From positions 1 through 64,000 of the forward strand of contig CADAKQ010000020.1 in the NCBI GenBank assembly GCA_902788555.1: a stretch of 64,000 bases of DNA. Direction: 5' to 3'. Source of the DNA: an uncultured Lachnospiraceae bacterium (GTDB lineage: Bacteria > Bacillota > Clostridia > Lachnospirales > Lachnospiraceae). A model generated the notes under the pieces. It was given only the letters and a program-made list of their open reading frames with translations. It was not told the DNA's origin and did no database searches. The translations under genes were made by a program, and so were the position numbers. Shown one piece after another: positions 1-7,517 of the stretch (the stretch's first letter is position 1; each line of letters begins with the position of its first letter).

Positions 1-73
1 GGTAGATAGGCATTAGGTGTAAGTGCGGTAACGCATTCAGCTGAAATGTACTAATAGGTCGAGGGCTTATCCT
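1..73 (+). rRNA. 23S rRNA, 3' end (partial)
   Basis: The first ~73 bases contain ACTAATAGGTCGAGGGCTTA, the conserved 3' end of bacterial 23S rRNA. The rest of the gene lies before the window. The exact 3' end is estimated from the family. No 5S rRNA gene follows within the next kilobase; tRNA genes come instead, so 5S must lie elsewhere. Confidence 0.9.
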
Positions 74-162
74 TAGAGGTTTCTTACGAAGACGGGTGAT
101 TGTTAAAGAAGGCAAGGCTTTCTGTGTGAAGTTCTGAAGGTTCACAAAAACAAAAAAAACAG

Positions 163-191
163 TTGAATTAATTATAATTCAATGGTATAAT
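163..191 (+). promoter_or_regulatory. Promoter of the tRNA cluster
   Basis: TTGAAT (163-168) and a perfect TATAAT (186-191) are separated by 17 bases and lie 25 bases before the first tRNA. The tRNA cluster can therefore be transcribed on its own as well as by read-through from the rRNA operon. The spacing and boxes are seen directly; use in the cell is inferred. Confidence 0.7.
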
Positions 192-215
192 TTTTCTTGC
201 GTTACAAGCGATTAA

Positions 216-289
216 GGCCCGGTGGCTCAGCTGGTTAGAGCGCCGCCCTGTCACGGCGGAGGTCGTGGGTTCGATCCCCATCCGGGTCG
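216..289 (+). tRNA. tRNA-Asp (GTC)
   Basis: Full cloverleaf: acceptor GGCCCGG pairs with CCGGGTC, anticodon loop CTGTCAC gives GTC, T-loop GTTCGAT present. The 3' CCA is not encoded. Confidence 0.97.
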
Positions 290-307
290 CTTTTACTTTA
301 TTTATCT

Positions 308-380
308 GGGATCTTAGCTCAGCTGGGAGAGCATCTGCCTTACAAGCAGAGGGTCACAGGTTCGAGCCCTGTAGGTCCCA
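308..380 (+). tRNA. tRNA-Val (TAC)
   Basis: Acceptor GGGATCT pairs with AGGTCCC, anticodon stem TCTGC/GCAGA encloses CTTACAA, anticodon TAC. CCA is not encoded. Confidence 0.97.
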
Positions 381-400
381 TTTTCTTTTAAATTTAATAA

Positions 401-473
401 GCCGATGTGGCTCAATTGGCAGAGCAGCTGACTTGTAATCAGCAGGTTATCGGTTCGATTCCGATCGTCGGCT
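401..473 (+). tRNA. tRNA-Thr (TGT)
   Basis: Acceptor GCCGATG pairs with CGTCGGC, anticodon stem GCTGA/TCAGC encloses CTTGTAA, anticodon TGT. CCA is not encoded. Confidence 0.97.
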
Positions 474-495
474 TTAATCATCATTATGATGATAT

Positions 496-577
496 GGATG
501 GATTCCCGAGTGGCCAAAGGGGACAGACTGTAAATCTGCTGCAATTTGCTTCGGTGGTTCGAATCCACCTCCATCCA
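496..577 (+). tRNA. tRNA-Tyr (GTA)
   Basis: An 82-nt class II tRNA with a long variable arm. Acceptor GGATGGA pairs with TCCATCC; anticodon loop CTGTAAA gives GTA. CCA is not encoded. Confidence 0.96.
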
Positions 578-635
578 TTAAAGCACATTAAATGGTGCTG
601 TTTAACCATACTGCAACCTGTTATGTGCATAATAT

Positions 636-709
636 CGCGGGGTGGAGCAGTCTGGAAGCTCGCCGGGCTCATAACCCGAAGGTCACAGGTTCAAATCCTG
701 TCCCCGCTA
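636..709 (+). tRNA. Initiator tRNA-fMet (CAT)
   Basis: Anticodon loop CTCATAA sits on the three G-C pairs (GGG/CCC) typical of initiator tRNAs. The first acceptor position is unpaired: C1 faces T72 (the common bacterial form is C1 opposite A72), which still keeps the end open as needed for formylation. CCA is not encoded. Confidence 0.94.
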
Positions 710-758
710 CTAAAAGGATTTATAAATCCTTTAATCAATTTCATAAGATAAAAAATAT

Positions 759-831
<73 letters not shown>

Positions 832-844
832 CGATTTGCAAAGG

Positions 845-883
845 TGCAGTAAATCATTATCGGTGGTTTACTGCATTTTTTTT
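845..883 (+). terminator. Terminator of the rRNA/tRNA operon
   Basis: TGCAGTAAA (845-853) pairs with TTTACTGCA (867-875), followed by a run of eight T. It starts 14 bases after tRNA-Phe. Confidence 0.85.
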
Positions 884-964
884 CTTATGAAACTATTCGC
901 ATGCGACGCATTGCAAGCGACATATACTTTAAGAAGAATTAATAATTTGGAGAGGAAAAGATTT

Positions 965-2494
965 ATGAAAGAGTTCTTAAGTACACTGAATGACATTAAC
1001 AGTGCCATCAATGATTTCGTATGGGTCAAGATTGGAATTGTTCTGTTAATCGGTACAGGTATACTTACTACCTGTGTTACAAAGTTTTTTCAGGTGAGTC
1101 ATCTCGGACATTGGTGGAAAAATACTATAGGCGGAGTATTCAAGAAGGAAAGCAAGGCAACCAGAAAGACCGATAAACAGTCTATTTCACAGTTCCAGGC
1201 ACTTTGTACCGCACTTGCTGCAACCATCGGTACAGGTAACATAGCCGGAGTATCGGGAGCTATCGTTATGGGTGGTGCCGGTGCAGTATTCTGGATGTGG
1301 GTAGCCGCATTTTTCGGAATGATGACCAATTACTCGGAAAATATACTTGGTATATATTACAGAAGAAAGAACAGCAAGGGTGAATGGTGCGGTGGTGCCA
1401 TGTATTACCTTAAGGACGGACTTGGTTCCAAAAAGAATTGTAAGACTCTTGGCTCTGTGCTTGCGGTACTTTTCTCATTATTTGCAATACTTGCGTCCTT
1501 TGGTATAGGCAATATGGGTCAGGTAAATAAGATTACTCTTAATCTTAAATCCACATTTTTCAAGAATTCAACAGCTACTATCGGAGATACAGGCATATCA
1601 ATTCCTGCACTTATAATAGGAATTGCAATTATGATTCTTGCCGGTCTTATCATAATCGGAGGACTTCAGAGAATCGCCGCATTTGCGGAAAGAGTTATTC
1701 CTTTCATGGCAGTTTTATACATACTCGGTTCACTTGCAATCGTTATATATCATATATCGGATGTCGGAAATATGTTTAAGGTTATCTTCAAATGTGCCTT
1801 TGATTTTAAGGCTGTCGGAGGTGCGGCAGGAGGTCTCCTTATCAAGCAGGCTGTAGTCCAGGGATGTAAGCGAGGAGTATTCTCAAATGAGGCAGGTCTC
1901 GGTTCTTCCGTTATGGTACACTCATCATCCAACGTTAAGGAACCGGTTATTCAGGGTATGTGGGGAATATTTGAGGTATTCTTTGATACTATCGTTGTAT
2001 GTACCATGACAGCACTCGTAGTTCTTTCATCGGGAGCTATCGACTTAAATACAGGTCTTGCTGCCGAGGGTACTGATGATGCAACGCTTGTCGCAACAGC
2101 TTTTTCAAATGTATTCGGCAGACCGGGTGAAATATTTGTTTCACTTGCGATTTTGCTCTTTGCATTTACTACTGTACTGGGCTGGTCACAGTACGGCACC
2201 AGAGCATGGGAGTATCTCTTTGGTGAGAAGTCATCCAAGTACTATAGAATATTCTTCGTATTGCTTATAGTTTCAGGTTCAATCATGACTTCATCCATAG
2301 CATGGGATATATCCGATACCTTTAACGGACTTATGATGATTCCTAACCTTATAGGTGTAATTGCACTTATTCCTATGGTAATAAAGCTCACAAAGAATTA
2401 TGTAAACCGAAATATTAAGGGAGAAGATGAAGAACCGATTCTTTCGTTCCACCCTGAGATTCAGGAAGACCACAAAAGTACGCTTAATGATTAG
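965..2494 (+). CDS. AGCS-family alanine/glycine:cation symporter
   Basis: A 509-residue membrane transporter of the alanine or glycine:cation symporter family (AlsT/DagA type), which imports small neutral amino acids with sodium or protons. Seen: many hydrophobic segments, the family block with TIGTGNIAGVSGAI near residue 95, and the GLGSSVMVHSSS block in the middle. The start at 965 is chosen because GGAGAGG lies just upstream; the frame is open further upstream to 836, but that would run into the tRNA operon terminator. It is a single-gene unit between that terminator and a decayed gene. The exact substrate cannot be read from the sequence. Confidence 0.92.
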   Translation: MKEFLSTLNDINSAINDFVWVKIGIVLLIGTGILTTCVTKFFQVSHLGHWWKNTIGGVFKKESKATRKTDKQSISQFQALCTALAATIGTGNIAGVSGAIVMGGAGAVFWMWVAAFFGMMTNYSENILGIYYRRKNSKGEWCGGAMYYLKDGLGSKKNCKTLGSVLAVLFSLFAILASFGIGNMGQVNKITLNLKSTFFKNSTATIGDTGISIPALIIGIAIMILAGLIIIGGLQRIAAFAERVIPFMAVLYILGSLAIVIYHISDVGNMFKVIFKCAFDFKAVGGAAGGLLIKQAVVQGCKRGVFSNEAGLGSSVMVHSSSNVKEPVIQGMWGIFEVFFDTIVVCTMTALVVLSSGAIDLNTGLAAEGTDDATLVATAFSNVFGRPGEIFVSLAILLFAFTTVLGWSQYGTRAWEYLFGEKSSKYYRIFFVLLIVSGSIMTSSIAWDISDTFNGLMMIPNLIGVIALIPMVIKLTKNYVNRNIKGEDEEPILSFHPEIQEDHKSTLND

Positions 2495-2540
2495 TTAATG
2501 TACGATGGGATAAGGACTTTGTTACATAGATGGATAGTTA

Positions 2541-3707
2541 TTTGCTTTTGAACATGCCGGGCTTGCAAATGGTGATAGAAAAGATCAAATTCATGCTTTT
2601 ACTATTTCACTTCGGAGAGCCGGTTTGAAGGTTGAGAAAGAACCGGTGAATTGGATTGATGCTTTTGAATTACTGAAAGATTTGATACAAAATTCACAAA
2701 GAAAAAAGAAGATAATATTTATAGATGAATTATCTTGGATGGATACTCAAAAGGGCGGACTATATAATAGATTGACGTGTCAAATCTATTTAAAACCATT
2801 TAAATTGTATGAATGTGAAGAATATTTAAAATCAAGAAACATTAACTTAAATAGATATGATATTTTAGAACTCTATATGGCGATAGGCGGAATTCCGTTT
2901 TATTGGACATACGTTGAAAAAGGTTTGAGTGTGGCACAAAATATTGATAAAATGTTTTTTGCAGATGATGCTCCATTAAGAGATGAATTCAAATATTTAT
3001 ATGCTTCCTTATTTAAAAATCCTCAAAACTACATTGATGTTGTTACAGTATTGGCAAAAAAGAAAGTTGGATTTACGAGAGATGAAATTTCAAAAGAAAC
3101 GGGTATCTCTAATTCTGGGAATTTAACAAAAATATTAGATGAACTAATAAGCTGTGATTTTATAAGAAAATATTCTGTCTTTGGAAAAAAAGTGAGGGAT
3201 GCACTATATCAACTTACGGATTTTTATACACTATTTTATTTTCAGTTTTTAAGGAAAAGACCGGCAGAGGAGAATTTCTGGTCGCTACAGACAGATACAT
3301 CTGTTAGAAATACATGGTGCGGTCTTGCTTTTGAACGGGTTTGTTTAAATCATATCGCTGAAATTAAGACAAAATTAGGAATATCCGGAGTGTTGACTGA
3401 AGTGCATTCATGGTCTTGTAAAGAAGATAAATCAAAGGGGCTAAAAGGAGCTCAAATAGATTTAGTAATAGTAAGAAATGATAGAATAATAAATTTGTGC
3501 GAAATGAAGTACTCAATAAGTGAATATAACTTCACCCAAAAGGATGACGAGTCATTAAGGAATAAAATTGTTTCTTTAAAAACAGTTTCAAAGACAAAAT
3601 ACTCAATTCATCCTGTTTTGGTGACGACATATGGATTATCTGAAGGTAAGTATTCCGGAATAATTCAAAGAGTAGTTAACAGCGAAGATTTATTTGTGAA
3701 TATATAG
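2541..3707 (+). pseudogene. Decayed AAA ATPase (DUF234/COG1672-type) remnant
   Basis: The open part from a TTG at 2625 encodes 360 residues resembling the C-terminal two thirds of the AAA ATPase family with a DUF234 nuclease-like tail. Family-like sequence continues upstream in frame (AFEHAGLANGDRKDQIHAF) to an in-frame TAG at 2535-2537, so the N-terminus with the Walker A P-loop is gone. A second lesion is visible: the Walker B segment IIFIDELSWMDT joins directly to GGLYNRLT, although members of this family normally have roughly 40 residues between them, including the sensor 1 strand. The C-terminal part (winged helix and KGAQIDLVIVR nuclease-like block) looks intact. Base composition is AT-richer than its neighbours. 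Judged non-functional. Confidence 0.85.
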
Positions 3708-3804
3708 TGCGCTATAAGTGATAAAAATTATTAGATATAGCGGAAAATGATTCGGCATTTAAAAATTTTTGCAAGCAAAATTTATATATAATAAAGGAAG
3801 AATA

Positions 3805-4593
3805 ATGGCAGATATAAGACTTGATAAATTCCTTGCGGATGCAGGTGCGGGGACTAGAAGTACGGTAAAGTTAATAGTAAAAAAAGGCAGGGTAACAGTA
3901 AATGATGTTACCGTTGAGAAAAGTGATATTAAGGTTAATCCCGAAAAGGATATTATTTGTCTTGATGGGAAGAAACTAACATATAATGAGTTCGAATATT
4001 TTATGCTCAATAAGCCTCAGGGGGTTATTTCTGCAACCAAGGATGATAAGGAAAAGACAGTGGTTGAGCTTATAACAGAGAATAAAAGACGTGATCTTTT
4101 TCCTGTCGGTAGACTGGATAAGGATACCGAAGGACTGCTTATCATAACCAATGACGGAAAGCTCGCAAACAGGCTTCTTGCGCCGGGAAAGCATGTGGAT
4201 AAAACGTACTTTGCGATAATTGCCGGAGAGGTAACAGAGGATACGGTCTTAAGATTTGCCGAAGGTATAGATATCGGAGATGACAAGCCTACAGCACCGT
4301 CGAAGCTTAGAATTATATATGATGATATGAGCTATACTACTGATATAGCTTATGATAGTATAGATTATGATGATGACATTGCAAGTAATGACATAGTTAA
4401 AAGCAAGGTTGAGATTACTATAACCGAAGGCCGCTATCATCAGATAAAAAGAATGTTTGAAGCGGTTGGTATGAGGGTAATATACTTAAAAAGACTTAGT
4501 ATGGGAAGCTTAAGCCTTGATAATAGCCTAAAACCCGGAGAGTACAGAAGGCTTACAGATGATGAAATAGAGCTTTTGATTGGCAAATTCTAA
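3805..4593 (+). CDS. rsuA: RsuA-type 16S rRNA pseudouridine synthase
   Basis: A 262-residue RNA-modifying enzyme predicted to convert one uridine in small-subunit rRNA (position 516 in E. coli) to pseudouridine. Residues 1-60 form an S4 RNA-binding domain (DIRLDKFLADAG). The catalytic block GRLDKDTEGLLIITNDG carries the active-site aspartate at D105. The C-terminal part has the RYHQIKRMFEAVG block typical of the family. ATG at 3805 is chosen over an upstream in-frame start at 3769 because AAGGAAG precedes it and homology begins there. Residues around 178-205 form an acidic Asp/Tyr-rich insertion not usual in the family. Its 3' end is the first unit of a tandem repeat. Confidence 0.9.
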   Translation: MADIRLDKFLADAGAGTRSTVKLIVKKGRVTVNDVTVEKSDIKVNPEKDIICLDGKKLTYNEFEYFMLNKPQGVISATKDDKEKTVVELITENKRRDLFPVGRLDKDTEGLLIITNDGKLANRLLAPGKHVDKTYFAIIAGEVTEDTVLRFAEGIDIGDDKPTAPSKLRIIYDDMSYTTDIAYDSIDYDDDIASNDIVKSKVEITITEGRYHQIKRMFEAVGMRVIYLKRLSMGSLSLDNSLKPGEYRRLTDDEIELLIGKF

Positions 4594-4672
4594 AAAAAGC
4601 GATTTTACGGTTGGCAATTTCTAAAAAATGCGAATTTACGGTTGGCAATTTCTAAAAAATATGTATTTGAAG
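4580..4672 (+). repeat. Three tandem 31-bp repeats starting in the rsuA 3' end
   Basis: Units at 4580-4610, 4611-4641 and 4642-4672 share TTGGCAAnTTCTAAAAAA as core, with increasing divergence. The first unit holds the last codons and stop of rsuA, so the array arose by duplicating the gene end. No strong hairpin or T-run is seen. Confidence 0.85.
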
Positions 4673-4700
4673 TTGAAAAATAAAATAAATCGGAGATAAA

Positions 4701-5108
4701 ATGGAAGAAAATAAAGAATTACAAGCTGCACTCTTAAAATTAAAAAATTGGGCATATGAACTAAATAAATGTGCGGGTAAAACAGATGCTGAAGCGGAAG
4801 TTTTTTGGAGCAGATTAAAAAATGACAATGCCGTACTTCGCGAGTTCGCTTACTACTATGATTACCGGGATTTTCTGTGCGAGCTTAAGATAGGAAGATA
4901 TACCGTAGCGGATATACTGGTTTGGCAGATGGATCATTTCAGGGCACATATGGACAGAAGTGACAGTGCCAACAGATATGACAAGGACAAGCTATTACTG
5001 AGCACTTTTACAACGCTTCTTGATATGCATGAAAATCCGGAGGCAATTATGAAGGAATTTGAAGAAGAAACCGGTATAGATATATCGGGTGGCTGGTATA
5101 CGCATTAA
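4701..5108 (+). CDS. Unknown 135-residue protein
   Basis: An open frame with a good ribosome binding site (CGGAGATAAA) and codon use like its neighbours. No family is recognised. It has no signal peptide or membrane segment; the sequence is charged and rich in Leu, Glu, Lys and Tyr, so it is probably a soluble, largely helical cytoplasmic protein. It contains a tyrosine-rich run (YYYDYRDF, residues 51-58) and ends with GIDISGGWYTH. It stands alone between the repeat array and the promoter of the two-component system. Confidence 0.7.
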   Translation: MEENKELQAALLKLKNWAYELNKCAGKTDAEAEVFWSRLKNDNAVLREFAYYYDYRDFLCELKIGRYTVADILVWQMDHFRAHMDRSDSANRYDKDKLLLSTFTTLLDMHENPEAIMKEFEEETGIDISGGWYTH

Positions 5109-5156
5109 GAAAATTAATGCCTATAGCAAATTTTAATATTGAAAATCCAATTACTT

Positions 5157-5189
5157 TGTTACGTTTATGAACGCTTTCCGTGGTAAAAT
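5157..5189 (+). promoter_or_regulatory. Promoter of the two-component operon with shared 17-bp motif
   Basis: TGTTACGTTTATGAACG (5157-5173) lies exactly 10 bases before a TAAAAT -10 box (5184-5189). The same 17 bases at the same distance precede the -10 box of the MBG surface protein gene (7378-7410). The motif covers the -35 position, which reads ACGTTT rather than TTGACA, suggesting activator-dependent transcription. It contains a short inverted repeat CGTT-TATG-AACG. Confidence 0.7.
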
Positions 5190-5244
5190 ACCCAGATAGC
5201 GTTTTTTTTAATGTTTAAATAGATGTTAAATTGGAGATAATTCA

Positions 5245-6492
5245 TTGAGATATTATACTGCTATTATTATTCTTTCTTGGATAGCTTTGTTTGTTCTAGG
5301 AATATCGGTATATGAAAATTACCGCCTCTCCGGGAAAGAAAAAATATTATACTATCTGACATTTATACTTATAGCTGTAGCTGCCCTTGCAGAATGGTTG
5401 GGAGAGCATTTTAGTGGAGATACATCTATCCCCACATGGCTTTTAAGAATAATAAAATGCGCTGACTATACACTTACGCCCATGATAGGCGGAGCACTTG
5501 TGGCAAGATTTCAAAGTAAGAGTATACGGAGCTGGCTTATACAAGGTATACTTTTGTTTAACGTGATATTTCAGATTATATCCTGCTTCAATGGCTGGAT
5601 GATTGCCATAGATGATAACAATTATTATAAGCATGGATCGCTTTATATATTGTATATGTGCGTATACTTACTGATAATGTTACTTATAATTATTGAGTTT
5701 ATTGTTTATGGACAACGCTTTCGCCGGCAAAACAGAGGGTCTGTATTGGCTTTATTATTTTTGGTTTCTTTTGGGATAATTGTTCAGGAGATTTCCGGTG
5801 GGGAAATAAGAACAGCTTATGTGGCTATTACTATGGGGGTGGCGTTGCTTTATATCCATAATTCTGAATTTTCCCAAATTGAGGCAGATGAAGTGATAAG
5901 GTCACAGGAGTTAAAGATATTGATGGGACAGATACAACCGCACTTTCTCTTTAATTGTCTTTCTGTTATACGTGAGACCTACCACGAGGATGTTCAAAAC
6001 GGAGATAAGGCGATTAATGAGTTTGCCAATTATCTGCGCCACAATATGGATTCACTTAAGGGAAAACAGCTTGTGCCATTTAAGGAAGAACTAAAACACG
6101 TGGAAGCATATCTGTACCTTCAAAAGCTCAGGTTCGGCGATGATTTGGATATAAAATATAAATTCGAGGTTACTGATTTTAGAATGCCGACACTCACGCT
6201 CCAGCCGATTGTGGAAAATTCCATAACCAATGGTATAAGAAAACAGCGTGAGCATACAGGTGTAGTTATGATACGAACATATGAACATAAAAACTGGGTT
6301 GAGATTTGTGTCATAGACAATGGATCCGGATTTGTTCCGGAGAATATATCAGAAGACAGTGAACGCTCACATATAGGCATGGTTAATGTTAAAGAACGTC
6401 TGCGCTACGCATGCGGTGGTGACCTTATGGTTGAATCTGTTGTTGGAAAGGGCACGATCGTTAAGATGATAATTCCTAAAGGGGGATATTAG
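5245..6492 (+). CDS. LytS-type sensor histidine kinase
   Basis: A 415-residue membrane sensor kinase. Residues 1-210 form about six to seven membrane segments, the sensing part; its signal is unknown. The kinase domain has the His_kinase (LytS/YehU) block GQIQPHFLFNCLSVI with the phosphorylated histidine at H233, then the ATP-binding N box IVENSITNGI and the G box IDNGSGF. It starts at TTG (5245), supported by TTGGAGATAA just upstream. The response regulator begins 2 bases after its stop, so the two form an operon. Its own promoter carries the 17-bp motif also found before the MBG surface protein gene. Confidence 0.9.
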   Translation: MRYYTAIIILSWIALFVLGISVYENYRLSGKEKILYYLTFILIAVAALAEWLGEHFSGDTSIPTWLLRIIKCADYTLTPMIGGALVARFQSKSIRSWLIQGILLFNVIFQIISCFNGWMIAIDDNNYYKHGSLYILYMCVYLLIMLLIIIEFIVYGQRFRRQNRGSVLALLFLVSFGIIVQEISGGEIRTAYVAITMGVALLYIHNSEFSQIEADEVIRSQELKILMGQIQPHFLFNCLSVIRETYHEDVQNGDKAINEFANYLRHNMDSLKGKQLVPFKEELKHVEAYLYLQKLRFGDDLDIKYKFEVTDFRMPTLTLQPIVENSITNGIRKQREHTGVVMIRTYEHKNWVEICVIDNGSGFVPENISEDSERSHIGMVNVKERLRYACGGDLMVESVVGKGTIVKMIIPKGGY

Positions 6493-6494
6493 GC

Positions 6495-7298
6495 ATGTTG
6501 ATATTTGCAATTGATGATGAAAGACCTTCGCTAAATGCGGCAAAACGTATAATCAGTGAAGCTTGTCCGGATGCAGAGATAATGGCATATAAAGATGCCT
6601 GTGAAGCCTTAAAAACTATTACCGAGGATGGTATAAAGCCGGATGTGGCATTTTGTGACATAGAGATGCCGGGGGTAAATGGATTGGAATTTGCGGTACA
6701 GATGAAAAATGTTTCGCCGGATACAAAAATTGTTTTTGTAACCGGTTATCTGAAGTATGCCATAGATGCATTTAAGGTGCATGTGCACGGATATATCATG
6801 AAGCCTCTTACCGTAGAGGCTGTGCTTGAGGAACTGGATGCAATTCCTGATATTTCAAGTCCTGAATTAGAAAGACTTAATATCCGCTGCTTTGGTCACT
6901 TTGAGGTGTTCTGGCACGGAGAACCACTGTTGTTTCAGAGAAAAAAGACAAAGGAAATGCTTGCATTTCTTATAGACCGTGAAGGAGCATCCTGTACTGT
7001 TGCTGAGATAGCAGGAGCACTTTGGGAGGAAAATCCGGACTCCAAAACCGCAGGCCAGCGGGTGCGTAATCTTATCTATGATTTAAGAAGTACGCTTCAT
7101 GAAATCGGTATGGAAAATGTGCTGATACGTGACAGGCATCAGATTTCAATTCGACGTGATATGATTGACTGCGATTACTACAAAATGATTGCAGGTGATA
7201 TGGCATGGGTAAATGCATATAAGGGAGAATACATGGTGGACTACAGCTGGGCAGAGCTTACAGCCGGAAAACTGTATTTTAGAAATGATAAAAAATAA
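6495..7298 (+). CDS. Response regulator with SARP-like DNA-binding domain
   Basis: A 267-residue response regulator. Residues 1-120 form a receiver domain with the acidic pair DDE near the start, the phosphorylated aspartate D55 in AFCDIEMPG, and a conserved lysine in YIMKPL. Residues ~130-215 form a winged-helix DNA-binding domain of the SARP/OmpR-like kind, recognisable from the block LNIRCFGHFEVFWHGEPL and KEMLAFLI. It is the partner of the kinase just upstream. Likely targets are the two promoters sharing a 17-bp motif, its own operon and the MBG gene downstream; this is inferred from position and motif, not shown. Confidence 0.88.
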   Translation: MLIFAIDDERPSLNAAKRIISEACPDAEIMAYKDACEALKTITEDGIKPDVAFCDIEMPGVNGLEFAVQMKNVSPDTKIVFVTGYLKYAIDAFKVHVHGYIMKPLTVEAVLEELDAIPDISSPELERLNIRCFGHFEVFWHGEPLLFQRKKTKEMLAFLIDREGASCTVAEIAGALWEENPDSKTAGQRVRNLIYDLRSTLHEIGMENVLIRDRHQISIRRDMIDCDYYKMIAGDMAWVNAYKGEYMVDYSWAELTAGKLYFRNDKK

Positions 7299-7320
7299 TT
7301 GAATTTAAATTTTTTTATTA

Positions 7321-7348
7321 AAAACTCACGAATTGTCGTGAGTTTTTT
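7321..7348 (+). terminator. Terminator of the two-component operon
   Basis: AAAACTCACG pairs perfectly with CGTGAGTTTT across the 6-base loop AATTGT, ending in a T-run. It lies 22 bases after the regulator stop. Confidence 0.88.
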
Positions 7349-7377
7349 GTTTAAAAATGATAAATAATCCTGTTAAA

Positions 7378-7410
7378 TGTTACGTTTATGAACGGTATAT
7401 GTTTTATACT
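7378..7410 (+). promoter_or_regulatory. Promoter of the MBG surface protein with shared 17-bp motif
   Basis: TGTTACGTTTATGAACG (7378-7394) is followed after 10 bases by TATACT (7405-7410), identical in sequence and spacing to the motif at 5157-5173. The -35 position reads ACGTTT, not a sigma-A box. About 107 bases of leader separate it from the start codon. Confidence 0.72.
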
Positions 7411-7517
7411 ATACGAGCTATGATAGACGGATTTTATATGTCTATTCTCATTAATAATTGTAGGAGGTGAACTTTATTAGTATTTTTAAGAATTTTGAAG
7501 AAAAAAGGAGGAGAAAC

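Noticed and set aside
74..215. A 5S rRNA gene after 23S
   Set aside because: The stretch shows none of the conserved 5S blocks; only a promoter and tRNA genes follow.
836..964. A longer N-terminus for the AGCS symporter beginning at 836
   Set aside because: It would start inside the tRNA operon terminator and lacks a binding site and homology; the start at 965 has GGAGAGG.
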